The position numbers were made by a program, and so were the translations under genes. The notes under the pieces are model-generated. The model was not told the DNA's origin, did no database searches, and saw nothing but the letters and a program-made list of their open reading frames with translations. This document shows positions 10,427-22,847 of a stretch of 64,000 nt of DNA, piece by piece; the stretch's first letter is position 1; each line of letters opens with the position of its first letter. The stretch comes from Strongyloides papillosus (taxonomy: Eukaryota; Nematoda; Chromadorea; Rhabditida; Strongyloididae). The DNA is taken from positions 434,001 through 498,000 of the forward strand of contig SRSI01000009.1 of assembly GCA_005656395.1 (NCBI GenBank), given 5' to 3'.

Positions 10427-11626
10427 ATGAATATTAGTTCTACATTAAAATTGTTATTTTTTTTGTACACCACAATTGTAAGTATAATAATTTTTTATAT
10501 ATGTTCTTTTTAGAGTTCATTTTTTAAAAGTGATATCGTTAATGAAAGACAGAGAAGAGCATTCGTTAATTATCCTAGTTTAAAATGGAAACATTTCCCA
10601 ATAAAATATAAAATTGACAGTAACTTATCTGATACTACTATAATATCAACTTTAAAGACTATTAGTTCAGAAACATGTATATCATTTCAACAAGCTACAA
10701 ATTTTAATGGAGAAGGAATTCATTTTACTTTAGGTACATCTACAACAACGACATTAGGAAAAGTTTTAGGAAATAAACCTTCTATGGTATATATAACTAA
10801 GGAGCATATGAATTCTAATACTATCATAGAAAGATTAGTGTTACGTGTATTAGGTGTTATCTATGAACACAATAGACCAAATAGAGATAGATTTATTAAT
10901 GTTAATTATCAAAATTTAAAAACCGAATATAAATATCTTTTTAATAAGCAACTAAAAAATTCTGTTCTAACGTACGGAGTAAACTATGATTTTGGATCAA
11001 GAATGCACTTTAATAAAAGTGAGGGATCAAAAAGTAACTTAGCAGCATTTGAATCAAAAAAAAGTGTTTTTGATTATATATTAGGACGTACTGTTAAATA
11101 TTCATTTAACGACATAAAACTTTTAAATTATCACTATTGTAGTAGTACATGTAGTAAAGTAACTGGGATAAAATGTTATAATAAGGGATACCAAAGCCCA
11201 AAAAATTGCAGCAAATGTAGTTGCCCTCATTTTTTTGACGGCGATTCTTGTGAAAATTACAAAACATCAACTGATAAATCATGCGGTAGCTCTATTTTAA
11301 CAGCTGAAAGTACTGCAAAAACTATTTATTTTCAAGGTCCACAAAAGTGTTTTAAACGTATTCACGCTAGTAAAGGAAAAAAAATTCATATATTATTTTT
11401 ATCCTCAAACTACACTAATATTAAACCTTGCCCTATTGAAACTGGTCTAGAAATTTTATACCTTACTGATAAATCTGTATCTGGGCCTTTATTTTGTGGT
11501 AATGTAAAGCAAAAGTCACTAACATCTGAAGATAATGTTATTTTATTAAAATTTAGTGATAATTCAAGTAATTTTTCTATAAAAATTGGGTATGTCGCAG
11601 TTAGAAGAATAAAAATTAGTTGGTGA
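10427..11626 (+). CDS. astacin-family protein with destroyed zinc site (pseudoprotease), secreted
   Basis: Model: exons 10427-10477 and 10514-11626 (intron 36 nt, GTAAGT donor, phase 0), 388 residues. A signal peptide (MNISSTLKLLFFLYTT) is followed by a very short pro-region ending in a furin-type RQRR at about 30-33. Then comes the astacin fold: YPSLKWKHFPIKYKID, SSETCISFQQ, YGVNYDFGSRMHF (Met-turn, Tyr changed to Phe), DIKLLNYHYC. Next is an EGF-like module (CSSTC...CYNKGY...CSKCSCP..FDGDSC) and a CUB-like tail from CGSSILTAES. The zinc motif HExxHxxGxxHE is replaced by RLVLRVLGVIYE (124-135): all three histidines and the catalytic Glu are gone, while the following HNRPNRD is kept. Astacins are expanded secreted proteases in Strongyloides. 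This copy cannot bind zinc in the usual way and is probably a binding protein. Confidence 0.88.
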
Positions 11627-11867
11627 AAATTTGAATAATAAATTTTACATAGCAAAAAACAGATAATTTTTTTACGTTTTATTATGTATGCATTCTAAGA
11701 ATGAACAAAAAGTTTGAATATTAAATTTTTAAATTAAAATTTACAGCAATAAATTTATATATTTTGTTAGAAATAATCATCTATTTTTTGTATAATTTTC
11801 CATTAAAATTTCTTTATTATATATTGCTTTGAAAACACACTTGTAATTTATTTTGTTTCAATGTATA

Positions 11868-14800
11868 ATGGTAATTTTAAATGGGATCATAATCATTCTA
11901 ATATTTACTTGTAAATTTATATCACCTGCAGTATCAACTCCTAGTGGAGATGTACTCAGTTCAACTGAAGAAATTGAAAATAAGGATAAGCAATTATTAG
12001 AAAAATATAATTTAGAAACAGATAGTGATATAATTTTTATCAAATGTCCACTTACAAATTATTCCGAGTATCAAAATTATACTTTATTCAGTAATCAGAA
12101 TGACAATACTTTTCAAATTTTTGAAGATAGTAGTAAAAAATTTAATTGGTATTTAATTGAACGCAAAAAGCATATGAATGCATCAAATTATTATTGTAAA
12201 CAAGATAATGGTCTCTTGGTCAAGAATGAATTTGAATGGATAATAGAGATTAATTGGAAAAAAGCAAAGCAAAATGTAGAAAAAAAAATTTTTATAAACA
12301 AAAATATATTAACAAAATTATGCAATGTATCATATGTAATTCAAATTTTCTATATAAATATCAAAGGTGCACTAACAGAAGGCTGTCCAAATTTAAATAA
12401 ATTTTATAAAAGTCAACTTCTTTACATGTTTAACTTTACGGAAAAAGAGGAGAGTAAATATTTAGTTCCATATAAAATTTTAAATTTCTATTTTAAAGCA
12501 CCTAATATAATTATTGAAGGTGAAGTAAAATTAAACAACCAAAATTCAATAAAATTTTTTTTTGTGAAAAAAGATTTTGAAACAAAAAGATTTAATGTTA
12601 AGCTGAAAACAGACAATGAATTTCCTACTTTTTACCACAATGAAAATGTCATTTTTTCAGTTGGAAAATATGATGTCAATAAAAAACTAATTTTCTCAAA
12701 AATGAAAAAACTAATGAATAATTCATTTGATATTGTTGGATATGGAATTTACCAACTAGGTTATATTTGTGATAAATGCCAAGAAGGAGACAACGTTACT
12801 GTAAAAAAAACTTATTATTTTGGACAAAAAAAAACTGTTGTAAACAAAATAATTAATAATGTTAATAATGAGGACCTTAGTTATAAAGCTAACTGTTCGA
12901 GAAATTTATATAAATTTGCATATCTCGAAAAGGCGTCATTTAACGGTATACACGTCGATATAAAAAATAATTCAAAATTAGTATCAAAGTATTTACAACA
13001 ATTTAGCCTTAATAGTTCACATCTTACAATAGCAAAAAACAATCCACGTGGTATTTTGAAATGTTACTACAAAACACCAACATCTTATATTATCAAAAAT
13101 GAAAATTTTAACGTAATTTCCAAAATGGGAAAGAAACATTTAAAGCATGATGATAAAAATTCAGTTATTAAAAAGGTTAGTCAACTTAATAAGAATACAA
13201 AAACATCAAAATCGTCTAATTCTACATTGATATATATTTGTTGTTTAATTGGTGTTATGCTTTTAATAATATTGATAATATGCTATATTAAGAAAGACAG
13301 TATTAAAAACAGTATAAAAAGGAGGAAAATGATGAAAAAATATCCAAATATTTATAATTGGTGGAATATACTTAAAAATAGTCAACCTAATGAGTATGGA
13401 AAAGTTATCGTGAATACAAATTTTTTCGAAAATCAAATAAAAAATTATGGAATACGACAAGTAACATTTGGTGGAGATACCATTAAACAATTAAATGAAA
13501 CTAATGTAGAATATAAATTAGTTAAATCGCAAAATAATTTACCTTATATAATTATGGCAAGTCACATAGAACTTAAGGATATTAAATCAAAATTTATCAT
13601 TTCCAATGTAAGTCACATAATAATTTTGTATCATTATATTTTACATTTTGATAGTATCCATATGAAGAGAATTTTCCACACTTTTGGAGGATGATTTATG
13701 AGGAAGGTATAACATCAGTTGTTGCCATAATCCATGAAAATGTACACTCTAAGATAAAAGATTTTAAATATTATTTTAAAATTGAAAAAGCATCTTATGA
13801 TAATTGTGAAATTAACTTATTAAAGGTGAAGAACACAATTTTCCCAACAATAAATGTAATAGAATATTCTATATCTATGAATAATAAAAATCCTAAAATT
13901 GTTAATATATACCATGTTTATGATTGGATGGAAAACTCATTGCTTGAAACAAATATTGAAATAGATAAACTTTATAAGCATATCATTGACAATAATAGTA
14001 AACCAACTATTTTAGTTCATTCTCACGTATCACCATGCTCAAGAGTTTACAGTTTTATTTATTTCGGAACAGTTCTAGAAACAATGGAAAAGAATAAAAA
14101 AATTTCTAGTCCAATGGTAGTTATTAATGAAATCCGAGAACAAAGAAACGGTGGTTATATATCTATTCAGGACTATAGTGTTATCATGTTTAATTTAGTA
14201 AACTATTGGGTTGAAAAAGAACTTTTAGTAATAAAACATTATTATACAAAATATGTTCAGGAGTATAGTAAATATAGATTTGATGAAAGGCGTTCTGAAG
14301 CAATTTTTTCCGGTAATTGCAGGCCATTTGTATGTTTTGCAATACAGTTAAGTAGAAATTCTATTTATGAAATGCTTCATCAATCTCAATACATCTATAA
14401 ATTGGATTCAAAAACTATTAAAACTAAATGTAGAAGATTTTATCAAATACAAAAAAATTCTTTATTAAATTTCAAAAATAGATTTCCTGATATTCCGTGT
14501 TATGACTTTAAGAGTATTAATTATGATACAGTTCAAAATCCTACAGATGATATTAATAATTATTATCATGGTAACATTATAGAATATAAAACAACAAGTG
14601 GAATGAAGAGAAGTATTATTATGTGTCAGGTAAAAACAAAGTTTGCATACTAACATTTTTTTGTAGTCACCATGTAAAAGAACAATCTATGAATTTATAT
14701 CATTAATCTATAATTATAATGTTGGTTCAATTGCAATGTTAGGAAGTGAAGGGGAAGAAAATAAATTTTGGGTTAGATATCTTCCCAATGAAGTTAATGA

Positions 14801-15344
14801 ATCTCAAAACTACAATGAATATTGTGTCATTAAATTACGAAATATTGAAGTAATTGATGATAACAATTTTTGTGGCGGTTATTATTCTATTGGAAAGGAA
14901 AATGGTACTGTAAAGAATTTTTCCAATCTACATTTTAAAGGATGGACAAATCATGGTAATGTAACAATTTTTTAACAATATAAAGCAGAAATTTTAGGTA
15001 TCCCAAAGAATTTTGTTAAAGTTTATAAATTATATAGAATGTTAATGGAAAGTAATCCAAAGCAGCCCATATTAATTCATTGCCCTAACGGAGTTACTCG
15101 GACTGGGACCTTAGCTTTGATAATTCATATAATAGATACCATAAATGAATTTCATTCCTTTAATCCATTGAATAATTTAACAATTCTACGAAGACATCGT
15201 TATGGTGCTGTTCCTGGAATTGACCAATTTATGTTATGCCTTGGAGTTGTATATGAACATTTCAATCAAGAACTAATGAAAAGTGAAAAACAAATATATA
15301 AAAAATTTTTGGAAATATACGATTTGCTACTAATAGAAAAATAA
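11868..15344 (+). CDS. receptor-type tyrosine phosphatase with tandem PTP domains
   Basis: Model: exons 11868-13607, 13655-14629, 14667-14955 and 14998-15344 (introns 47, 37 and 42 nt), 1116 residues. ATG 11868 is chosen because the frame before it has only a TTG, and it starts a good signal peptide (MVILNGIIIILIFTC). The ectodomain (about 25-450) is Asn/Lys-rich with many N-glycosylation sites and no domain I recognise. A membrane helix lies at about 454-477 (LIYICCLIGVMLLIILIICY), then a basic stop and two PTP domains. Domain 1 keeps the fold (YIIMASHIELKD, FWRMIYEEG) but its signature is VHSHVSPCSR, without the catalytic Cys. Domain 2 keeps a perfect HCPNGVTRTG (Cys1030, Arg1036), but its WPD loop reads WTN (998-1000). 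Receptor PTPs remove phosphate from tyrosines; this one has at most weak activity, in domain 2. Confidence 0.82.
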
Positions 15345-15952
15345 TATAATTGTTTTCTTTAATTTAAATTAATTATATCTTACATTTGAAGACTATTAAA
15401 ATTTTTATTAATCAATTAGTTATTTTATTTCAATATTTGTTATCTAAAACAAAAGTGAATCAAGTGTATTTAGTAATTGAACATTAAAAATATAAATTTT
15501 AATCTATGTTCTACTTTTTGGTAATCTATAATTACGTGAAATTTTGCAATTTTTTTATGTGATAAAAGATTATAAAAAATCATTTAAATTTTTTAAATGA
15601 AAATTTATAAGGTAATTATTAATTTATAAAAATATTTTAAAATGATTTACAATTCAAATGTGTTCGTATTTTAGCTGTTAATTAAACATGACTGATATCA
15701 TATTTCTACTAAATTTTATTAACTATTTTTGACTATCGACTGATTGTACCAGATCAAGACTTTTTATTGATCATTAGACTAAAATTTTACAATATATTTA
15801 TTTTTTTTAAAAAATGTGAAAGCATTTTGTTATACAAATGATTTATAGAATATCTAAAACTTCTATTATCATTTTTTATCTCATTAATACAATGCTAAGA
15901 GTTATTGAGAATAGCAATGTAAAATATGTCTCAATAAAATATTGAAAAAAAA
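15345..15952. other. convergent 3' spacer
   Basis: About 600 bp between the phosphatase stop and the stop of the first CAP gene. Very AT-rich; no gene, RNA or repeat seen. Confidence 0.5.
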
Positions 15953-17104
15953 TTAAGCATTTTTATTACGGGCCTTAATATTGGCTCTATATCCCCTGAT
16001 TTTATTTTTTCTTGGTGTAAGTTTTAAGGCAATAATAAGATGGCAATAACTCTTTACAACTCCGATTCCAATATAACGTGTGTTTCTCCATATTAATTTC
16101 AAAACATTTTTAGCCAAACTTTTTTTATTTGGAAAATTATATCTGCATTTGTTGATTTCATCATACATTTTTTTTACAGTAAATGGGGCAAGTAAAATTT
16201 CACAGCTACTAACGATTTCTTCATATTCTGTATTAGGGTCAGCGAACATTCGTCTAAAATTAGCAATTTTCAAAGCACGTGTTTGAGCTTTTCCCGTCAT
16301 TTCTGCATTTTCAATAAGTGGAGCAGCATAATGAGCTTTTCTATACATATTTATTTCTTTCAAAAACTATTAAATAACATAAAATTAATCTGTATAACCT
16401 ACTCTTTTCTTTAATAAATGAAAGTTATTACGTGAAAAACACTCATAGGTAAATTTGTCTTTCCATATAGTAAACCAAATTTTACTACTAAAAGATTGTG
16501 CGTTTAAACTTCTTTGAAAATTAAGTAAAGACATAGCGTTAGGCTTTTCGCAAAAAAGTTGTTCCAATGGTAGATCCTCAGGAAATTTTTCTTTAACACA
16601 AAATGGAGCCTCATCACTGTGGAATTTTCTTTGGCAATTAGGACCAAACTGTATTTTACGTTTTTCTAATGAACATTCAGCTAATTTTTGTAAGTCTGGT
16701 ACTTTTTTTCCGTCACATTCAAATATAGTTTCTCCTTTTAGGGAATATCTTACACGAATACCATCTTTAGAAATCTTTACCTTTTTTGATGGCACTTGTA
16801 TTTTATGTTCCTCCCATTTTGGTAAACATAATTTGATTGTTTCCTCAGGATAATTCATAAGAAAATGATGTCGACTATCATAATGACCAATTATTCTCAG
16901 TACTATTTCTTTATGTTGAAGTTCAGGATGAGCTTTACTTAAATGCATTATTAATTCATCTTGATCAGAAAATGTATTACTTTTATAAAGAAAAAAATTT
17001 CTGTTACGTAATGTTAAACGTGCCACATCAAAAAATACTTCATCACCACTTATTTTAAGGACAATTGAAAAGATATAATATATATAACAATATACGAATT
17101 CCAT
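15953..17104 (-). CDS. secreted CAP (SCP/TAPS) protein with Cys-rich N-terminal domain, copy 1
   Basis: Model: exons 17104-16403 and 16366-15953 (intron 36 nt), 371 residues. Signal peptide about 1-20, then an N-terminal domain of about 210 residues that I do not recognise. Its seven cysteines (93, 130, 144, 157, 169, 185, 222) lie in CLP, ECDGKKVP, LAEC, FGPNC, PFC, LFCEKP and YECFS. The stretch IWFTIWKDKFTYECF...LLKKR leads into exon 2, which begins FLKEINMYRKAHYAAPL, the CAP start. CAP proteins (venom-allergen/ASP group) are secreted by parasitic nematodes and often bind lipids or host ligands. Here the CAP Glu positions are kept (YEE at 283-284, MYDE304), but the usual GHFTQ histidine is replaced (KNVLK-LIW), and an eighth conserved Cys sits at 342 (KSYCHL). 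This copy has two extra cysteines (SSCEI, INKC). The last member of the array in transcription direction. Confidence 0.85.
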
Positions 17105-17184
17105 TTAAAAAAAATAAATGAGATAATTCATTATTTTTAGGATAGCTTTATAAAAATAGAGCATTAATTAATTTATAATTTCCA

Positions 17185-17192
17185 AAAGGTTA
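17185..17192 (-). promoter_or_regulatory. upstream element of CAP copy 1 (one mismatch)
   Basis: In the gene's sense it reads TAACCTTT, one mismatch from the TAAACTTT core of its neighbours, 81 bp before the ATG. It is followed by AATTATAAATTAA, a possible TATA box. Confidence 0.5.
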
Positions 17193-17666
17193 AATAAAAA
17201 TAAACATAATAGAAATCAATATCTAAATGTTTTTTATTAAATGGTTAGCATATAATATTAGTTTCCTTTTTTTATTAAATGTTCTGAAGCTTTTCATTAA
17301 ATTAATTCTACACATTTTTTTACTATGAATTGTACTTACTATTTTTATGGTGTAAAAATTTGTTAATTAATTTATGGAGACAATATATATGTTTACTAAT
17401 AGCTTTGAGTATCCATAATTAGCTTGTTTACAGATAATTCGCCAAAAAAGCTTTTATTTTACATGGATATAGATTAATGAAAAAAATTGGTTTTGGCTCC
17501 ACTAAATTGCATAATTCAATACTTATATTTAATCTTACTATACTTTATATTAAATCAAACGTGTATAGAATTTTTCCACAAAGTATTTAATCAATCTTAT
17601 TTAATAATTATTGTAAATAAATAACTTTATTGTAATTTTATTTGCGGACAAATATTGTAAAGTGTT

Positions 17667-18841
17667 TTAAGTATTTTTAAATAAAGATAATTGGTTTAAG
17701 TTTCTTCTTTTAATATTGTTTCTATATCCTTTAAATTTATTTTTTCTTCGTGTAAATTTCAATACAACACAAACATCACAAGAATGTTTTGCAATTCCTA
17801 TTCCAACATCCCTAGTTTTCATCCAGAGTAATTTAACAAAATTTTTGTTTCTTCCTTTTGAAAGTGGAAATCTATAATTATATTTATTGATTTCATCATA
17901 CCATCTTTTTATCATAAAAGGAACCATAAACACTTCAACACAATCAATAATTTCTTCATATTCTTTAATTGGATCAGGGATTGGTTTTCCATGTATAGCT
18001 ATTTTCTCAGCACGTCGTTGGGCCTTTTCTGTCATTTTTGCATTTTCAACAAGTAAAGAAGATCTATGAGACACTCTATATGTATTTATTTCTAGTAAAT
18101 ACTAATAAATAATATAAATGTAACTGTAAAACTTACTCTTTTTCTTAATAAATAAAAATTACTCATAGAATAACATTCATAACTATATCTATCTTTCCAA
18201 ATATTAAACCAAACCTTGCTGCTAAAAGATCCATCATATAAACATTTTTTAAATTCAGCTATATACACAGTATTAGGTTTTTCACAAAAGAGTTCTTCTA
18301 ATGACTTTTCTTTTGGACGTTTTTGTCTAGTACAAGCTGGAGGCTCATCTTCATAAAAAACTCTTGAACATGTAGGACCAAATTGTAATTGACGTTGTTT
18401 CAATGCACATTTAGCTAAATGTTTCAAACTTGGAACTCTTTTTCCATTACAACTATATGAGGGTTGTCCGTTTATAGAATACCTTAAAAGTATACCTTTG
18501 GAAGTATTTGTTTTCTTTATTCTTGATATTGATGGCCTTCGTTTATTCAGACTTGGTACACATGCTTTGTAAGTTTCAGGTGTATTATAACGAAGATAGC
18601 GTTTTTCTTTACTATAATAACAACCAACTATTAAAATATTTACTTCTTTATGTACGAGTTCAGGGTAGGCTTTACTTATGTGTTGTAATAATTCAAATTG
18701 ATCGGCATGTGACTGATTGTCGAAATACAAAAAATATCTATCATTTAACGAACGATGTTCAACTTCAAAAACAACTTCATCAGCATTTGCTTTAAAAATA
18801 ATTGAAAAAGTAAAGAATAACAAACATTTTATAAAATTCAT
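17667..18841 (-). CDS. secreted CAP protein, copy 2
   Basis: Model: exons 18841-18137 and 18101-17667 (intron 35 nt), 379 residues. Exon 2 has no ATG near the CAP start; the frame opens directly after the acceptor with YLLEINTYRVSHRSS, which confirms splicing rather than a separate gene. Exon 1 carries the seven conserved cysteines (ACVP, YSCNGK, LAKCA, FGPTC, PAC, LFCEKP, YECYS) plus an extra one in FKKCLY. The CAP half has two extra cysteines shared only with copy 3 (IIDCVEV and CDVCVVLKF), likely a gained disulfide. The GHFTQ site reads KNFVKLLW (His to Asn, Gln to Lys). It is about eight residues longer at the C-terminus than the others (LSLFKNT end). Closest relative: copy 3. Confidence 0.85.
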
Positions 18842-18923
18842 TTTTAAAAAGTAAGTGATTAAAATCTATTATTATTAGGTTAATTTTATAGAGCTTTTGT
18901 GTTAAATTAATGTATAATTTCCA

Positions 18924-18931
18924 AAAGTTTA
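18924..18931 (-). promoter_or_regulatory. upstream element of CAP copy 2
   Basis: TAAACTTT in gene sense, 83 bp before the ATG at 18841, followed by TTGGAAATTATACATTAA. Confidence 0.55.
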
Positions 18932-19382
18932 AATAAAAACAAATATAATAGAAATCAATATCTATATGTTTTTTAATTAAATAGCTAGCATATGATATTT
19001 AATTACATTTTTTTTTATTAAATGTTATGGAGTTTTATATTAAATTAATTATACGCATTTTTTACTGTGAATTATAGTTACTATTTTATGGTGTAGAAAT
19101 TTGTTAATTTATTTAAAGGAGCAATAGATATATTTAAAAATGGATTTATTTTACATAGATAGAGATTAATGGGAAAAATCATTTTCAACTTCACTAAATC
19201 CCATAATTCAATATTTATTCTTAATTTCGCTATACTTTATTTTGAATTAATCGAATATATACTTTTTTTTACAAAAAAATTTAATTAACCTTATTTAATA
19301 ATTATTGTAAATAAATGACTTTAGTGTAATCTTATTTATAGACAAATATTGTAAAGTGTTTTAAGTATTTTTAAATTAAAAA

Positions 19383-20534
19383 TCATTTGTTTATCTGTCG
19401 CCTTTTAATATTGGCAATGTGTCCTATAAATTTTTTGTTTCTTCGTGTAAATTTTAATACAACACAAACATGACAAAAACGCTTTGCAACTCCAATTCCG
19501 ACATATCTAGTTACCTTCCAAAGTAACTTTACAAAATTTTTATTTCTTCCTTTTGAAAGTGGAAATCTATATTTATATTTATTAATTTCATCATACCACT
19601 TTTTTACCATAAATGGAACCATAAGGACTTCAGCACAGTCAATAATTTCTTCATATTCTTTATTTGGATCAGAGATGAGTTTTCCAATTTGAGCTATTTC
19701 CTCAGCACGTCGTTGGGCCTTTTCTGTCATTTTTGCATTTTCAAAAAGTAAAGAAGATTTATGAGATACTCTATATGTATTTATTTCTAGTAAAAACTAA
19801 TAAATAATATAAATTCAGACTTTAAAACTTACTCTTATTTTTAATAAATAAAAGTTATCTCTGGAATAGCATTCATAATTAAATCGATTTTTCCAAATAT
19901 GAAACCAAACTCTGTTACTAAAAGATTCATCATGCAAACTTTTTTGAAAATTAAACATATATGTAGTACTAGGTTTTTCACAAAAAAGTTCTTCTAATGA
20001 CTTTTCCTTTGGACGTATTTGTCCAACACAAACCGAAGGCTCATCTTTATAAAAACCTTTTGAACATGTACGACCAAATTGTAATCGACGTTGCTTTAAT
20101 GCACATTCAGCTAATTGCTTCAAACTTGGAACTGTTCTTCCATTACATTTATATAATGGTTGTCCATCTATAGAATATTGTACAAGTATACCTTTTACAG
20201 AATTTTTAGTTTTTCTTGTTGGTATTGATAACTTTCGTTTATTTGGTTCTGGTACACATGCTTTAAAAGTTTCAGGTAGACTATAACGAATGAAACGTTT
20301 CTCATTGTTATAATAACCAACTATTACTATAGTTATTTCTTTATCCACAAGTTCAGGGTGGGCTTTACTTATGTGTACTAACAGTTCATGTTGATCGGCA
20401 TGTGACTGATTGTCGAAATATAAAAAATTTCTTTCACGTAATGAACGACGTTCAACTTCAAAAACAACTTCATCAGCATTTGTTTCAAAAACAATGAAAA
20501 AAGTATAAAATATTAAACATTTTATAAAATTCAT
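19383..20534 (-). CDS. secreted CAP protein, copy 3
   Basis: Model: exons 20534-19833 and 19796-19383 (intron 36 nt), 371 residues. The true exon 2 starts upstream of its first internal Met, with FLLEINTYRVSHKSSLL. It is very close to copy 2 in both halves (RNKNFVKLLW, MTEKAQRRAEEIA, KEKSLEELFCEKP) and shares the extra cysteine pair IIDCAEV / CHVCVVLKF. All seven N-terminal-domain cysteines are present. WYDE is intact and the second CAP histidine is replaced by Asn. The pair is probably the result of the most recent duplication inside the array. Confidence 0.85.
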
Positions 20535-20617
20535 TTTTATAAAGTTAATGATTAACTTTTCATTATTATTAGTTTAATTTTATAGAAATTTCTTGTCTAA
20601 TTAATTTGTGATTTTTA

Positions 20618-20625
20618 AAAGTTTA
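20618..20625 (-). promoter_or_regulatory. upstream element of CAP copy 3
   Basis: TAAACTTT in gene sense, 84 bp before the ATG at 20534, with an AT-rich TATA-like tail. Confidence 0.55.
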
Positions 20626-21110
20626 AATAAAAATAAACATAATAAAAATTAATATTTATATAATATTATAATCAAATAGCTAATACATAATATATAGTCA
20701 ACTTTTGTCAGTTCGGATAATTCAATGTATTAAATTGAATTCACTTATTAGATTGTTATATTTTTCATTTATATTTTTATTTATAATTCTTATAAAGTAT
20801 AAAAATTAAGTAGGTAATTTATAAAAAAATTTAAATTGTCTTTTGTTTACTTCATGTATTGTGAAGCAACAGAATTAATAGAATGAAAAATTTAGTATTA
20901 TATGTAGATGAGGATCAAAACAATAATATTTTATAATATCAATATATAGCAATTTTCAATACTGATTTTTTTACCAACCTTTTTTTATTTCAATTTAAAC
21001 AAAAATATATTTATTCCATTAAGAAATTAAATAATGCTATTTAATATATAAACAAACCATTAAAGTGTAATTTTATTTACAATAAAAAATTCTAAAATTT
21101 GTTAAGTATA

Positions 21111-22268
21111 CTAAAAATTATTTTTTATTATTCGTTTTTGAACATTTGATAAATATCCAGTAAATTTACTTTTTCTTCGTGTAAACTTTAATACAACGAT
21201 AATATGACATTGGCTTTTTACGACCCCAATTCCAATATACATCGAATTTTTCCAAATTAATTTTACAAAATTTTTAGATTTCCTTGTTAAAATTGGAAGT
21301 CTAAAATTATATCTATTACATTCGTCATACCATCGTTTTATCATAAATGGGGCCATAAAAATTTCGGAACTACCAATAACTTCTTCGTATTCTTTATTTG
21401 GGTCAGGGGAAATTTTTTTGAAATTGGCAAGTGCCTTGGCGCGTAGTTGAGCTTTTTCCGTCATTTTCAGATTTTCAATGAGTGGAGGAGCATTATGAGC
21501 TATTCTATATATGTTCAATTCTTTCAAAAACTAGTACATGATCTACATTTAGTATTTATAACTTACTCTTGATTTTAATAAATAAAAGTTGTCACGTGAA
21601 AAGCACATAAAGCTAAGCCTGTTTTCCCAAATAGAGAACCAAGTTTTACTACTAAAAGTATTATATTTTAAACTTTTCTGAAATTCGGCCATATAGATAG
21701 TATTGGGTTTTTCACAAAAAATATCATCTAATGACTTCTCTTCAGGAAGTATATCCTTAACACAAACCGGAGCTTCATCCTTATAAAAACCTCTCGAACA
21801 CGTGGGACCAAACTTTATTTGACGTTGCTTTAATGTACATTGAGCTAAATGTTTTAAACTTGGGACTGTTCTTCCATTACATTTATATGAAGGTCGTCCT
21901 TTTATAGAATATCTTACAAGTATACCATCTTTAGAAAATTTGGTCTTTTTTTTTATTATTGATGACCTTTTCTGATGCGGCTGCGGTAAACATGTTTTGT
22001 AAACTTGAGGTTTATTATCTGATTTAAAGAAACCAAATTGATCAAAGTGACCAGTTATTATCAGTACTATTTGTTTATGTCTAAGTTCAGGATGATTCTC
22101 GCTTATATATTCTAAAAAATCCATTTGGTTAGCAAAAGATTTATCATCATGATACCAAAAATATCTATTATTTATTAATTTATATGCAATTTCAAAAACT
22201 ACTTCATCAGTATATACTTTAATGACAGTTAAAAAAATATAGATTAAATAATAAATTAAGAATTTCAT
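21111..22268 (-). CDS. secreted CAP protein, copy 4
   Basis: Model: exons 22268-21567 and 21530-21111 (intron 36 nt), 373 residues. Signal peptide MKFLIYYLIYIFLTVIKVYT. The N-terminal domain has the full cysteine set (KTCLP, YKCNGR, LAQCT, FGPTC, PVC, IFCEKP, FMCFS) and the conserved HPELRHKQIVLIITG segment. CAP half: FLKELNIYRIAHNAPPL, YEEVIGSSEIF, RWYDECNRY, KNFVKLIWKN, GIGVVKSQCHIIVVLKF. The usual CAP Glu residues are kept; the GHFTQ His is Asn. One additional Cys in WYDEC has no obvious partner. Groups with copies 1-3. Confidence 0.85.
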
Positions 22269-22353
22269 TTTATAAAACAGTAAATGGTTAATATATATTA
22301 TTTTTGATATATATATCTACAAACATATCTTTTCAATTAATTTATAATTTCTA

Positions 22354-22361
22354 AAAGTTTA
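22354..22361 (-). promoter_or_regulatory. upstream element of CAP copy 4
   Basis: TAAACTTT in gene sense, 86 bp before the ATG at 22268, followed by TAGAAATTATAAATTAATTG. Confidence 0.55.
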
Positions 22362-22847
22362 AATAAAAACAAACATAATAGAAATCAATATTTATACAAT
22401 TTTTTTTCGATGAAATATCTAGTGTATAATATTCAGTTAAATTTTGTTAAAATTCTATAAAATAATGTAAAAAATCGTTTTAGTTTACTAAATTTCTACA
22501 TTTTTTATTATATCTATTACTTATAATATAAAAAATCAGCCAACTTATTAAAAGAACGTTTGAATTGTTTTTTTTTTAATTTGGTTATTGGTATTTGGGA
22601 GAAACAGAGAATTTTCATTTATTTAACATGAATAAATGCTAGAATATAAAATTTTAATCAAATTTGTTAAATTGTAAAAGTCAAATTTTATTTTTTTTAT
22701 AATACTAACCATCTTTCTTTGATTTTACATCAAAAGAAAGTTTGATTTTTTTTAGGTAAAAAAAATAACTTTCATTGTTGTAATTTTTAATTAAATGGTT
22801 AGAAGTTTAAAATAAACTGTTAAAAAATCTTAATTATATAAAAATTA

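Noticed and set aside
11022..11045. SVFDY considered as the astacin Met-turn
   Set aside because: The Met-turn is the earlier SRMHF; SVFDY lies in the following helix region.
16080..16286. Frames opposite the CAP exons (also at 17887, 18508, 28120)
   Set aside because: Antisense shadows of real exons; no family features.
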